From Doris montereyensis (lineage: Eukaryota; Mollusca; Gastropoda; Nudibranchia; Dorididae), in contig JAXRKP010000248.1 of the NCBI GenBank assembly GCA_037039925.1, positions 1-64,000 on the forward strand: a DNA stretch of 64,000 nucleotides, written 5' to 3'. Position 1 is the first letter of the stretch. Every line of letters begins with the position of its first letter. Shown in pieces: positions 51,156-63,354 of this stretch. A program made the translations under genes and the position numbers. The notes under the pieces were generated by a model that made no database searches, was not told where the DNA came from, and saw only the letters and a program-made list of their open reading frames with translations.

Positions 51156-52127
51156 CAGTCTCTTAATATAGTCTAGAAAAGAAACACCCCTAACTCAAAA
51201 TAAATTAGCCCAGATTTTAACACTGCTTACAGCCACACCTATGCCACCACGCTATTGTCATGAGGACATGATCTGGGCCTATGTAGATGCCACTCTTCAT
51301 TCGGGGCTGAACTAGGCCTTAGCAATGGATGAAAAATGTGTCTCCAAACCTTCAGTACTTTTGTTTATAAAAAAAGAAACCTTGTGTCACTAGTGTAAGT
51401 GTAAGTGTCATTTCTGCATGGCAGATGGTGGTATAAGAGTTATTTCATTGTTTTTGTATAGTGTCAGATCCACACAGGTGTGCTAAGCTGGTGGTAGAGA
51501 GAATTGTGGTATAATGAGGTTTGAGTGCATGTCATGCTCTTAGTAGTCTTAGTAGTCTTAGTGTGTTTTTTACAATTGCTAGTACCGTATATATATTATC
51601 AAATATCTCTGCATGACAACTTTATGTGTGTATGTGAAGAGGTGTTGATTCTTATCTTGGCGGCACTTGGCCCTATGCATAAATATTGTGAAAGTCAAAT
51701 GACATTTCTCGACCTTTTGCCATAATTAGAATACAGGGATGTTGTCCAAATTGCTCCTTTACCCTGAGATTTATCAAGAGAAGAAAATGGTTGTTTGCTT
51801 GTTTCTTTGTAGAATTGCAGTAAATTAAGGTAAAAAATTAGAAACTAGCCTACTTGATTTTCATGTTCATTTTCTATTTTTTTCTTCAAATATTACGCTC
51901 CCTTTGTTTTCCTCTGACCATTAAAATTTCATAATAAATTATTTACTGTAATTCTGTTTACTATATGTAAAATTGTGTCTTGTCAAAGAGTACTAGCTTT
52001 ATAGTCTATCTTTTGAGATACATAAATCACATCTGTGACAGTTGCAGTGAATGCATATTTAGAGCAGTATTGCTGTAGAATTGTACCGACATAATATTTG
52101 AAGGTCCTTGGAAAGGAAACAGGAAAA

Positions 52128-52462
52128 GATAAAGATGGATTTATAGTATAGTCTGCATCCCCGCACAAGTGCAGGCTCACAGATTGTACATGTACATCAG
52201 CTCCCTGGGGAGCATACAGTAGGCCTACAACAGCCTGTTAGTTACGTGCTTTGCAGTAACAGTAACACTCCAACAAGATCTTTTTTTACCTGTAGCTGGG
52301 TAGTCATTTACACCAGAGTCAAGCGAGGAAAGCAGAGTGAAGTACCTTTTCTAAGAGTACAACATTGTGAAAGAACACCTTGGCCAGCCATGGATTTAGA
52401 TCCAGTGTCGTCGTGATTACAAACTCACAACACTACGTTTTCGCAACTACACCTCTAAAAGT
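52128..52462 (-). repeat. SINE family 2, copy 5
   Basis: 'aaagataaagatggatttat', 'cgcacaagtgcaggctcaca', 'caacaagatctttttttacc', and head 'cagtgtcgtcgtgattacaa'. Colinear with the copy at 11949. Confidence 0.85.
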
Positions 52463-52469
52463 CATGAAT

Positions 52470-52905
52470 ATATGTCCCTTTGATGCCTACACGATTCTGT
52501 TTCGGTTCAAGCCTATATTTTTATTATTTGAATTTGATCTATAGTGAAGTTTGTAATCCTGCTTGTGCGGTCGACAAGCCTGCGTTTGCGCAGGGTCTAT
52601 CTACATGCATTTTTATCTTTTACTTTAGTAATACACTAGTAACGTCATATTTGTGTAGTCTTTTAAGTTTTGTAGGCCTGTGTGAAGAATATACTACAGT
52701 AGTGCAGTGATCTGTGAAAGATTGCTTTCATAATAATATCAGGATATTTTAAGTTTAATACAATGTAGGCTATAGGGTTAATGAAATATGCTTGAAATAA
52801 AGTTTTTGTGAATTATGTTTTTTTGTTATTTTTATGTCATTGTTATTTGTGTATGTGTGTTTGTGTACATTAATTATTACGAAATTATAGTCTTGAATTG
52901 AATAA
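52470..52905. other. stretch without recognised features
   Basis: AT-rich, with short open frames of no recognisable family. Confidence 0.5.
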
Positions 52906-52914
52906 CACAAAGGA

Positions 52915-53100
52915 GCCACAGTGGAGTGAAGTCAAAAGAGATAAACGATTTTTTTTAAAGTGACTACTCCACTGATCACTAATAAAGAAGAACAAATTCA
53001 TGACGTTTCGGGTATAACCTTTTGTCAGACAACACACAAGGAATATTTAGATGTGTACATTTGTTATTCAGGTAGCAGTAGTGTGATGTCAGAATAAAAA
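52915..53100 (+). repeat. GACGTTTCGGGTATAACC dispersed repeat, copy 3
   Basis: 'aaaggagccacagtggagtg', core 'catgacgtttcgggtataac', then 'tgtcagacaacacacaagga'. Colinear with 20500-20625 over at least 130 bp. Confidence 0.78.
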
Positions 53101-53299
53101 CAGAAAGGAGGAAGAAAAATATGGCAAGTAGAGAAGGGTTATATTTATAACTGAAACGTCATTTTTTTTATAGTCTTTATTTGTGGAGTGGTCACTTATT
53201 ATCGTTTAACATCCTTCAATTGAAGTCACTTGAGTCAATCCACACTCAAGTCTTTAAATTTAAATTTCTTTGTCTTCTGTGGAAATAAAATACAGGGGT

Positions 53300-53440
53300 G
53301 GAAACAGGGTAACCATTGTACCTGTTGAAGTGCAAGTAGCCGGGGATGCTATCTTGTTGTCTCCTCTTTTAATTCACCCTGAATCTGAGATTACTGCATA
53401 TATGGTGTACGGGTAAATTCTAATGAAACAAACAAACCTG
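53300..53440 (-). repeat. array-associated dispersed repeat, copy G
   Basis: Reverse complement of the family: 'caagtagccggggatgctat', 'ctcttttaattcaccctgaa', 'gattactgcatatatggtgt'. It is the only copy here without a microsatellite nearby. Confidence 0.7.
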
Positions 53441-53529
53441 CTAGCCAAAGGAAGACAGATCACTAGTAACAGCATGCATCATGATGGAAATGTCTAGATT
53501 CCACAATTGACCACATCATTTTCATTATT

Positions 53530-54185
53530 ATTAAATAACCATTCCCTAAAGTCTGGAATTGTTCCAGTGGCACTGGTCATTCCTATTCTCAAGTAACCCA
53601 ATTTAGATCCTGAAGATTTCAAAGATTACCATCGGTGTCAAACTTGCCCTTCATCTCAAAAATTCTAGAAATGGCTGTTTAATCTTATACATGTACAAGA
53701 ACACATCATGAGAAATAATTCAATAGATTAGAAAAGTTTCAATCTGCCAACAGAGAATCTCACAGTACAGAAATTGCATAACTCAGAATTGTAAACGACA
53801 TATTATAAATGTCATGTGATGATGGTAAGATATTTATTCTAACATTGCTTGATATGTCGGTTGCTTTCGACACAATCGACCACAGCATCCTCTGCAGAAG
53901 TCTTCCACTAACTATGGCCTATATGGTTTATCTCGTATTTAGATTCCAGGAGGCAGCCAGTTTTGATAAATGGCACTGTCTTTGTCCATGTTCCTGTTAG
54001 ATTTGGTGTTCCTCAAGGTTCAGTGTTAGGTCCTATTTTTTTTTTTTAGACTCTATACCATGCCTCTGAGACAAATTACCCCCTCTCCCCCAATGACGTT
54101 AATTATCACATGTATGCGGACGATACGCAGCTTTGTAAAGCATCCGCCCCATGATAAAAAGCTTTGTAAACATCTTACTCTAGTT
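53530..54185 (+). mobile_element. CR1/Jockey-like LINE reverse transcriptase fragment
   Basis: Peptides in several frames: KSGIVPVALVIPILK, NLDPEDFKDYHR, LLDMSVAFDTIDHSIL (catalytic block A), [17 protein letters not shown] residues, and MYADDTQLCKA with an intact YADD at 54112-54123. Frameshifts and internal loss make it inactive. It differs from the LINE at 33 kb and resembles the one at 16.6 kb. Confidence 0.88.
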
Positions 54186-54424
54186 TTACCTGTGCTCCAC
54201 CACAGACGCTACCAAAAGAACACCCCAAACCAATCTGCTATGGGACAATATGTGTTTAAAAGGAGAAAAACCTTTAATAGCTGCCAACCAGTACGTAGAA
54301 AACTAGTCAGTACATTTTCTTGACTTTGACTTGAGTCCATAAGTCTGCATTTACGTTGATCGAGTGATAATTGTTTTATAGTACATGTATAGCTTTTTAA
54401 AATCAGTACAAATGTAATTGTCCG

Positions 54425-55612
54425 GATGTAAGAATAAGCGTAGGAGTAGGAGAGAAAGAATGTGAAATACGACATGGTCGTATGGAGGCGTCTGCCCGGT
54501 GTTCGGTAGGAGGGGAAATGCCATCCCTACGTTCAATGATTCGACCTTGAAGAGGAGTGCGTAGTGAGATTTATTACTTGTGAAAAAAATGTTGCCACCT
54601 TAAATCCAAAGGTGGAACGAGCGGACCTAAGTTCATCTCGTGTTGATAGCTCTATTGGGCGGTAAGGTAACCCTGTATCGGTTTCTACACCTGTGTGTGT
54701 GTGTTTTGGAGACTTCACCACTGCTGTGTATAGCAACCTGTACGACCACTGCTGTGTATAGCAACCTGTACGTCTACCTACTGTGTGTGTGCTGGATGAC
54801 ATGCTGATCTTGTGGATGTTCTCTCGACTGGTGTGGTGTTGACCAATGAAGGAACGACCTGTGAACATCAACAATAAGTTCATTAGTAGACATTTATAGT
54901 ATAGTGATTATATGTGTTTTACTTTAATTTTCTTTAGTGATAAGACAGGTCTGTGTATTTCATTGGTATCAAGGTAAGACTGATCCAATTGTTTTACGTG
55001 GTGTTGGTGGGCAAGTGGTTAGGCTCACGGACTGGGGATCATGAGGTCCTGAGTTTGAATCCTGGAAAAGCAAACCTTGGACGTTGTGTTCCTTGGGAAA
55101 GACACTTAACACGCATTTTCCCCACTCTACCTTTACCCAGGTGCAAATGGGTACAAACACTAGCTTGGGAGTAAAAATCTGGATCAGACTAGCGTCCTGG
55201 CCAGGAAGTGATTATTGTCAATGTCACCAGTTCCACTTCACACTATAGAAACTGGGACAAGCTCTGGCTCTATAGGCCTTGATGGAACTTCATTTTTTTT
55301 AAGCGTTTTACTTTAATTTCCTTTAGTGATAAGATAGATCTGTGTATTTCATTGGTATCGAGGTAAGACTGATCCAATTTGTTTACCTTTCGTTTGCATT
55401 ATTGATTCGTTGTTTCAACTACTTCTTTTTATAATCATTTATCATCGTATTGATAATTATTCAATGTTTTTAGTACTATAATTCACAAATTGGACTTGTA
55501 ACTTTTAATTTCTTGTGATTTGCATGTTTGTGCGAGACCTCGTATCTATATCCTTCAACACTCTTATGTCGGACAGGGAGAATTAGCTTAACTGTGGAGC
55601 TAATTACTACCC
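54425..55612 (+). repeat. dispersed repeat E, copy 1 (with SINE)
   Basis: Colinear with 59783-60862: 'gagaaagaatgtgaaatac', 'ttaaatccaaaggtggaacg', 'acctaagttcatctcgtgtt', 'gtgataagacaggtctgtgt', 'taatttcttgtgatttgcat', 'gagctaattactacc'. It may be a solo LTR (starts TG, ends CA), but this is not proven. A family 1 SINE sits inside. Confidence 0.8.
54990..55297 (+). repeat. tRNA-derived SINE family 1, copy 5 (best preserved)
   Basis: Head 'gtggtgttggtgggcaagtg' and 'gtggttaggctcacgg', B-box-like 'ggtcctgagtttgaatcctg', body 'gtgcaaatgggtacaaacac', end 'aggccttgatggaacttcat'. Both sides carry a related segment of about 80 bp (54906-54987 and 55302-55382). Confidence 0.9.
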
Positions 55613-55770
55613 AGGCTCAACAGTAATAATAATAGTAATACCTATGACAATGACATTATGAATGCTGTTTTGGGTGATTGTGGCATGTGTGATTGAAAAG
55701 TGCCTTGGGACTTCGGTATAAGGTGCTATATAAGTAAACTTTATTATTATCACCTTGAAAAGTATGTATA

Positions 55771-56317
55771 CAGTCCAAGCCAACCCACATATTATATCAA
55801 CATCCTGCATATATCGATATCATATCAAAGTCCGTTTTTTCCCATATATATTATTACTGGTAAAGAAAGCACTGATATATCGACGTAAATTTGACTCAAA
55901 CCCCTTATATCGACTTCCCGATTTTGTCGGTGCAGGTAATAATCAGTCTACAGACAACATAAATGTCCGTCGATGGCCGGTAAATCGATTAGTGAAAGCA
56001 GCACACTAAAGGTGATGCACTTTTTTATGTGATTGCACAGGCAGAAGACAAAGTGTGTGAAATGATTCCCTACATACAGAAACAAACGACCATCAATGAC
56101 GTCTTCACACCAGCAAAATAGAAGCCAGCAATACTCTCACCTTCTTCAAAAACGGTCCTTTTTAGGGCCACATATTACCTTCGATTGACGTTGTACATGT
56201 GTATTATGGCTTTTTTTGGTGGTGTCCCTTTATTTTATTAGTTGTTCTGATACATCGACAACCTCTTATATCGATACAATTTGGTGGTCCCAGCAATGAT
56301 ATAAGAGAGTTGGACTG
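55771..56317. mobile_element. pogo/Tigger-like MITE (TIR transposon C)
   Basis: Left end CAGTCCAAGCCAACCCACAT; right end (reverse complement) CAGTCCAACTCTCTTATATC. The interior is rich in 'atatcga' motifs. It is 547 bp and non-coding. A clean TA duplication is not seen. Confidence 0.65.
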
Positions 56318-56319
56318 AA

Positions 56320-57530
56320 TGTGGGTTAACTGTAATTTTTGTTTGAAGAAACTCAAAATCAATGGATTGGCAGAGACTCAGAGATTTGGGTCAAGAGATA
56401 CTGTTCTGAGTACAAGATAGAATTAGTTTACAAGATTGGCAATTAGGATAACATTAATAACAATTGTAACTCCCTCTCTTTATCCATAGTAAAAAAAAAT
56501 ACATTGTACTAAGAAGATAGTCCTCTTTCATTTAAACAGGAATCTATGTTAGTATTAGCTGATCCTGCTACATTGTACAACAGTATGTATGTTTAACTTA
56601 ATCATTTTATCATGAACATATCTGTACCAATCTCAGTCGGGACAATACATATATAAACCGTGTTTCAGTTACCCGCAACCGTATTATCAAAGTTGGTCTG
56701 AATGTTTACTCAACTCATGCTTGGGTGTGTGTCTGTGTGTATGTATTAGAAAAAGACAGAGAATGAGAGAGAGGATGAGATAGAAATAGACAAAAGGAGT
56801 GTAAAACCTGGCCTATGAGCACAAAATTTGAGACATGATGAGTCCTTGTTGGGGATCTTTTTTTATAGGAGAGAGAGGGGTTATTTTCAAACTTTCCCGG
56901 CTGTAACCATAATGATAATCCCAGCAATCTTGTTATATTAGGTTTCAACTGTAGGTTGCTTCCTATTACACATGTACTGCATATTGTGGTGTATGAAATG
57001 GTGTGAAACAATATTTTTCATTATAATTCTTATTCATTCACATTAAGATTTACAAAATGTAAAGAAAAAAAAAGTTGTCATTCGAAATCAAATCTTTCTC
57101 ATATCAGAAAGGCAAAAACTATGATAATGATTTTATAACAATCACATAATTCATTTTTATTCATTTTTTTACATAATAGTAGAGTTACACAATTCTTTAA
57201 TGAACCATGTATACTACTATAATAGAAAAAGTGAAAAAAATAAAGATCTCAAGTGTAGCAACCCATAAATGAAAATTGTCTTCATTCAAATGAGACCTGT
57301 CCAGCAGTGTTATAAAAGTAACTGTGAAAAGGTGGAAACACTTCCTAAGCATAACAACTTTCATGATAGCCTACATAAAAAAAAAAAAAGAAGATTTTCT
57401 ATTTCCAATCACACTCAAGCTAGCCCTTATTTCTTTCATCTTGCGGCACAAGATGAACATCACTTAATCCAAACACTTTCAACAAAAACATTATGGTCAC
57501 TAAGTCAGACAACGTGGAGTTAACAATCAA
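56320..57530. other. stretch without recognised features
   Basis: AT-rich DNA with no coding segment or repeat I can name. Confidence 0.5.
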
Positions 57531-57531
57531 A

Positions 57532-58461
57532 CACTCAAACCTTGTTACACCGACAACTATTATGCTAGTGGTAACTCGACATATAAAGGGAATTGCGTTA
57601 TACCGAAAATGTCTTTTTCAGTGTATTACAATGAGGAGATAATCAATATATTGGACTAATCGAGCAGAAAACAACGACCAATGAGAAGAAAATGTAGGCC
57701 CACTGCATGTGAAAAGGCTATTGTAGCACAGTAATAGTAGGATCACCCCTGTAGTCTAGAAAACAGATATCAACAGAAAAACCCCTTACTCAAAATGGAT
57801 TAACCTGGGTTGTGACACTGCTACATGCTATGCCTAAACCTCGCCACTGAATTGGACCCATCGTAGCCATGCCCACCCTGCCACGCTATTGTCCGGATGA
57901 CGCCTTCTAAACCTATGCTAATCTTCTTTCAGCGGACCTAGGCTAAAGCAATGGGTAATAAAATTTGTTTTAATGTTGTCTCCAAACTTTCAGTACTCTC
58001 ATTCTCATATTTTATAACGTATAAAAAGAAAAAGCCTTACTAAGGCACACATGGCAGTGATGCTTGTGTCATGTGTTTTTAATATGTGTTTGACTCTGTA
58101 ATCTGTCACCAAACCAAACTAGATTCTACTTCTACCAGCTTTGGGGAACGGGGTAGTGGTATTTCATTACAAGTTGTATTTTACAATAGTTATTAAGGAA
58201 CATTAATGCCATATCATTTGCGAATCACGACATTGTGGTAAATATTTTCCATAGATTGCCTTTAGTCTCCACTCCCATATCTTTTTATTTCCATGGATTA
58301 CTTTAATAGACATAACATAAACAATTACAATGGAAACCAGGCAGGTAACACATCCAAATTCATCATTGTTTTTGTATAGTGTCAGATCAGTACAAAGGTG
58401 AAAAGCTAGTGGGAATCGAAAATGGTGGTATAACAGGAGGTGGTATAATGAGATTTGACCA
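57532..58461 (+). mobile_element. TIR transposon A, copy 2 (uninterrupted)
   Basis: The left terminus CACTCAAACCTTGTTACACC is echoed, inverted, at the right end near 58461 and more exactly at the right end of copy 1 (CACTCAAACCTCATTATACC). No coding capacity was seen. It gives the empty-site sequence for the transposon B insertion. Confidence 0.7.
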
Positions 58462-58728
58462 ATTTGAGTATATATTTATATGTAAGTCAAATAAGAGTAG
58501 AGGAATTGACTGACTTATCAATCAGTGTAAAAGAGTTGTGAGGCCTTCCACTTGGTTAACAAGACAATTGTTTCTGATCCCTTATTTCCCATGTCTCATG
58601 TATGGGCTAACCATGAACATAACTTAAAAGCACTGCATGAAAAACGATAACTTATAATATTATAACAGAAAATCATACATTGTTGTATTATAATTGACCT
58701 AAGTAAATGTTGCTAGCTTTTTTATGAA

Positions 58729-59022
58729 CTATTCCAAAAGTAACCAGATTTTTTTTGTTTCAGATGATGGCTTCGTTGATCTGATTGACGGAGAGAGAGG
58801 TGTAGATTCAAGACGGTTCACAACGTAATTTGAAGTATCCAAAAACCGTTCAACACAATTACGAATGCAGTTTTCTGTTTTAGAATCCAACTTGGTGCTG
58901 GGGTTTCCCATACAGTTGTCCCAACATCTACCCGTCATTTCATGGACAAGTGCCTGAAAACGTTGCCGCTGCGTTTCTTGGCTGACGAATCTTTGAATAG
59001 TTGGATCTTGTAAGGCAGCCAT
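58729..59022 (-). CDS. TIMM8: TIMM8-type small Tim chaperone
   Basis: A 97-residue intact frame with the twin CX3C signature (CWDNC, 14 residues, CIRNC) and flanking FQALVHEMTGR and VERFLDTSNYVVNRLE. Its closest recalled relative is human TIMM8A (LVHQMTELCWEKC and FVNCVERFIDTSQ). Small Tims form hexamers (Tim8-Tim13) in the mitochondrial intermembrane space and escort hydrophobic precursors to the inner membrane. An acceptor (TTCTCAG) lies at 59038-59039, and the open frame continues upstream of this ATG as VQRNS. Splicing from a candidate exon ending at 61444 would add MCWPLRWQ in frame, so the true start could be upstream. The downstream ATG fits family length best. No frame errors. Confidence 0.93.
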   Translation of the reverse strand: MAALQDPTIQRFVSQETQRQRFQALVHEMTGRCWDNCMGNPSTKLDSKTENCIRNCVERFLDTSNYVVNRLESTPLSPSIRSTKPSSETKKIWLLLE

Positions 59023-59782
59023 GCTGTTCCGTTGAACCTGAGAATAGTATTGACAAATAAGAGTAAAACCAGTTATACTATCTCAAACTGTAAATAAATG
59101 TACATCTTCTGAGAACATTAATTATGTATACACATGTATTGAGATGTATTTGGGGATGGCAAGAAATTGTGAGGAGGAGGAAGGGGAGAATACAAATATC
59201 ATGGATGCTTAAGATAATTAGTATTTGACTGAAAACTTTTGCTCTGAAATGAGCACTGAGTAGTATGCCAAAAGAACTATGTACTCAGTCCCTTAGTTTT
59301 CTTGTTTATAACTCTTTCCCATTCAGTTCATTCAGCATTTTTCAGACTGTCCCCGCTGAAAACCACGACCGCAAATGGCAAATCGCGACAACAATTAAAT
59401 CGCAGTTTTCCCAAACAGGTGGTATTTTTTTGTGGTGTAAATTGAACTTGAAATAATTTTGTTGCTTTTTTTAATGTGGCCTCCCTTCGATTAAACAAGG
59501 CAATCTGGCAATTTCGACAACTTCATTGTCACAGTTGGCTTATCGTTACTTATCCTAACCTTTGCTCCAAACAAAGAAGAATGCTAGACCTAGTCTAACT
59601 CCTAGTCAGTAGAACTATCATGGCAAATTAACTATTACGCCTAAGTCCAAACAATCATAATAATAATTGTAGATCTAGTTCTGTGTTCGCTTTGGCCGTA
59701 GTCTTGATCAACAATCAATTTGAATCGTGTATAGAGTGAAGAAGGGTGAATCAGCAGGGGCGAATTTACCATATTGACATTG

Positions 59783-60862
59783 TCAAGATGTGAGAATTGG
59801 GATAGAAAGAATGTGAAATATGATATGATCGTACGGAGGCATATTCTCGGCCCTGTGCTGGTAGGATGGGAACTCCCATCTCTAAGTTCCATGATTTGGC
59901 CTTGACGTAGTGAGATTTATTACGTGTTGTTAAGATTGCCCAGAAAGTGTATGCTCGAATATGGATACTAATACTAGACTTTCGTAGTATAGAAAAGTTG
60001 TGGTAGATATTGCGAGGGTAACTTTCTCGAAACGTCATCGGAAAGACTCAAACCAAATATGGTACTTTGGTAGTGACCAGATCTATATGGGAGTAAAACT
60101 TCCTGGATTGTAGGGCAACATTGTTAGTATAAATACCTGTAGCTTCCTCTCAATCTTCACCCATCCTATTCATCTTCGTAAGAGATAGTCCATGCATGGC
60201 TGGCATGTCAAAGACGAAGCTAGGGACACGATCCTACATTGTTGAGACAGATCTCGAATTTAAAACTAAAAGTTTATTAACACTAAAAAGTGTTGCCGCC
60301 TTAAATCCAAAGGTGGAACGAGTGGACCTAAGTTCATCTCGTGTTGGTAGCCCTATTGGACAGTAAGGTAACCCCGTACTGGTTGACAGCAAGTCTGTGT
60401 GTGTTTTGGAGAATTCACCACTGCTGTGTTTTTTAACCTGTACGACTGCCTACTATGTGTGTGTATTGGATGACGTGCTGATCTTGTGGTCATCTACATT
60501 GAAATCGTTGACAGTCTTCAGACTGGTGTGGTGTCGATCAAGAACGATCAGCGAACATCAAGAACAAGTTCATTTGTGGACATTTATAGTGATTAATGTG
60601 GTTTACTTTAATTTCCTTTAGTGATAAGATAGGTCTGTGTATTTCATTGGTATTAAGGTAAGACTGATCCAATTGTTTTACCTTTCGTTTGTGCTAGTGA
60701 TTCGTTGTTGTTTTAATTATTGCTGTTTTTATAATGATTTATCATTGGATTGATAGTTATTAAATGTCTATCGTATTATAATACACAAATTGAACTTGTA
60801 ACTCTTAATTTCTTGTGAGTTGCATGCTTGTGTGAGCTAATTACTACCCACGGCTCGACAGA
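59783..60862 (+). repeat. dispersed repeat E, copy 2 (without SINE)
   Basis: Uninterrupted counterpart of 54425-55612 in the same orientation, about 1.08 kb. It includes 'gcgaacatcaagaacaagtt' and 'tgttttacctttcgtttgtg'. It would lie in the TIMM8 leader intron if that exon is real. Confidence 0.8.
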
Positions 60863-61443
60863 CATACAGGACAGTGTCCTCCCTGACAGGTCAACAATTT
60901 AATCACCAATGTTATAATACATCTTCATACAACTCTAGAATTAGAATGAAAATAATACAAATTTATTGAAGGCCTTGAAAACCTTCAGTGCTAGTTCTCA
61001 TAGATAGATCTCTAGAAGTAGTAGTTAGACAAAGCCTATAAGCGGTATCACGTGATGCGACAGGACAGACTACGGGACACGCCAAGTGAGCGGTGAGATT
61101 GAGTTTATTTTTAGAAGGGGACATTTTGCGTTTGTCCTCGAGAGTTGATCAGCTTCACTACGTAATGAAAACCTAATGAAGGTCAAAGTGAAGGCCTTAA
61201 AGACTAAGCGGGTGAGAACAGTTCGAGACTATTTGCGTCTTTGTCCCACGTTTGACGCATTGGCATGCGGAAATAAAAACGGGCAAACCTTATGTATTTT
61301 ATTCATTTGGCGTATAATTTTAGGCCTAATCTTTAAGCTTCGTTCATGTATATTAACATTTCATGAATTAACATCTATTCATATACTAATATCAATTAAA
61401 ATTATCAGTTTTTAAGTTGTATTTTAAACTTATAAATTCTTAC

Positions 61444-61475
61444 CTGCCAGCGTAATGGCCAGCACATCTGCTTAG
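61444..61475 (-). other. candidate leader exon of TIMM8
   Basis: A consensus donor (GGCAG then GTAAGAA) on the minus strand at 61443-61444. The preceding frame from an ATG at about 61467 joins in phase to the TIMM8 exon. It could be a 5' untranslated exon or a short N-terminal extension. The 5' boundary is unknown. Confidence 0.4.
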
Positions 61476-61479
61476 TCGA

Positions 61480-62280
61480 TAATTGTTTCTTGTATTAGAT
61501 CTAAGTACACACAGATCACAGAGTCAAATGGTATTTGTAACTGTAGTCTTATCGTGGATACGTTTATAATAATTTATTGATCTGTGTGCTCATAATGATC
61601 AATGTGTTTATTAATTTAATGGTGAATGAGGTAGATTTTCTTTTTAAAAATAACTTTAAAAAGTTTGAAGCATGAGGATAAGCTACAAATATAACATTTA
61701 GGACCTCATCAACTGCACTGCAAGACATCGCGGTTTTCGAAACGTATGATACTGTCAAATGGTTGACTATTAGTAGTATTAGCGTGGAAGAAGAAAAAGC
61801 GCTTGTTTTGCTTTTATTGTTTATTATTGTAGGCGATAACATTTGGTCACAAAGTGGTTGCGCGGACATGAAACATTTGAAAGAAAAGATTAAGATTAAT
61901 AAGAAGTATAAATTTAGTTCAATCCATGGTCAATGCTGTCAAATACATGACAAACGAATAACAAAATTTATCGAGACACTATAGGACAGGATCAACTAAA
62001 TGCTTTAATTGTTTTAAATGTCAGTCCACAAGGGTTTAATAAGGAGTAGGAATACTTTAAACCAAAGAAACATCAATCAATTTGCAACATTGAAGACCAA
62101 ACGAGCTCGATTCCTCTACACATAAAGAAAAAGAAAGTGCTTGTGATGTCACATTCGTTGATTTGTTATGCCTGCCGTTCATTACAGTGTCCCTCTAGTT
62201 GTTTAAGGTTAAATCTGCCCCTGTGGAACGGTATCTTGTCAATCAAAACAAGACAGCCCGCGACATGAATGCACAACAAA
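61480..62280. other. stretch without recognised gene
   Basis: AT-rich intergenic DNA between the TIMM8 leader candidate and the SINE cluster. Short open frames here show no family. Confidence 0.5.
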
Positions 62281-62284
62281 GACA

Positions 62285-62480
62285 TTTTCAGTTTTCTAAG
62301 AGGTTTTGTTTTAATTTTACGCACATTCACAACTAAGGTGATCTCGGGGTTTTGATAGGATTAAAATTTTTACCCACACTGCCCTGTAAGCAAGTAGCCA
62401 AGGGATCTTTAACGTGCACAGAATGTTGTGATCTGCACACATGGGATTTCCTTGTTATCATCCATCTCAACGCACCCCCC
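62285..62480 (-). repeat. SINE family 3, partial copy
   Basis: Minus-oriented tail blocks 'cacaactaaggtgatctcgg', 'ccaagggatctttaacgtgc' and 'atcatccatctcaacgcacc'. The head is missing. Confidence 0.7.
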
Positions 62481-62569
62481 CTCCATGAATAAAAGATCTT
62501 AATAATTAATAAATTGTATTTCTATGTTTAGTTTTCTTCACCCTTGTGGTTTTGAGTTTGATTGTAACA

Positions 62570-63025
62570 AGGGAATTTGATTTGATTTTACCCACATCCA
62601 CAACTAAGGTGATCTCAGGGATTTTGATAGGATTTCAATGCAGGGACCAGCAACTGGCCCCGAACCAATTGAAACCATAAGCAAGAGTCTCTCTAAGGAT
62701 TTTATCGAAAATGAACTCAAAAATTTAAACCACTGTCCCTTCATGAGAGAGAGTCAGTTAGGATTTTAAATTTTGCCCAGACTGCACTGTAAACAGCCAA
62801 GGGATCTTCAACGTGCACAGAGCGATGTGACTGCACAAGAGTTCTTCTTTCTATCATCTGTCTCCGGTGGGATTAGGTGTCTACCCATGAACCTGGACTG
62901 GGAGTGGGGGGGGGGAATTTACTTGAAAAAACCCCAAGAAAAGTTTCAACCTGCCGGGGCTTGAACCCACGACCTTTGGGTTGGGAGGCCGACACCTTGT
63001 CTCTGGACAACCGAGTCCCCTGTGT
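62570..63025 (-). repeat. SINE family 3, long or double copy
   Basis: Minus-strand head GGTTGTCCAGAGACAAGGTG, B-box-like GTGGGTTCAAGCCCC, body 'ccaagggatcttcaacgtgc', and a second tail 'aactaaggtgatctcaggg' at about 62602. Together with 62285-62480, three partial tails lie in tandem. Confidence 0.8.
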
Positions 63026-63354
63026 ACAACAACATACTTTAACATCAGAGACAATTTAGCCTAGACTTGATTCTTCCCTCCAGATCTTTACTATTTGTTG
63101 GTAAACAATTTTTACCCTCATGTGTCATTGTGTGGCATGTGGAGGTGGTGGTTCATAAACAAATATTCTCAGAGACCTCTGTGGTCCACCTAAATTGCAA
63201 GGAGAAAGCAAAACAAAAACATCATAACCATCATGATCATAGCATAGATTTAGATCTAAAGTGTGATAGAGGTGACTGAGACAGAGCTCGTGCACAAAAA
63301 ACCCACCTCGGAGCTCGAGACAAGTAGATCTAGAAGTCTGGATCTAGGCTGGAT

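Larger units (their letters stand above)
48885..51527 (+). mobile_element. TIR transposon A, copy 1 (interrupted)
   Basis: The left part 'gggagataatcaatattt' and the right part 'aacacccctaactcaaaat' through 'gtggtataatgaggtttgag' match 57532-58461 in the same orientation. It is split by transposon B (49007-50844) and a family 1 SINE. Its left terminus is eroded. Confidence 0.72.

Noticed and set aside
61176..61415. Plus-strand frame starting MKVKVKALKTKR followed by a GTGAGA donor-like site
   Set aside because: No family is recognised, and the only further support is a weak donor. It lies between the TIMM8 leader candidate and repeat E.
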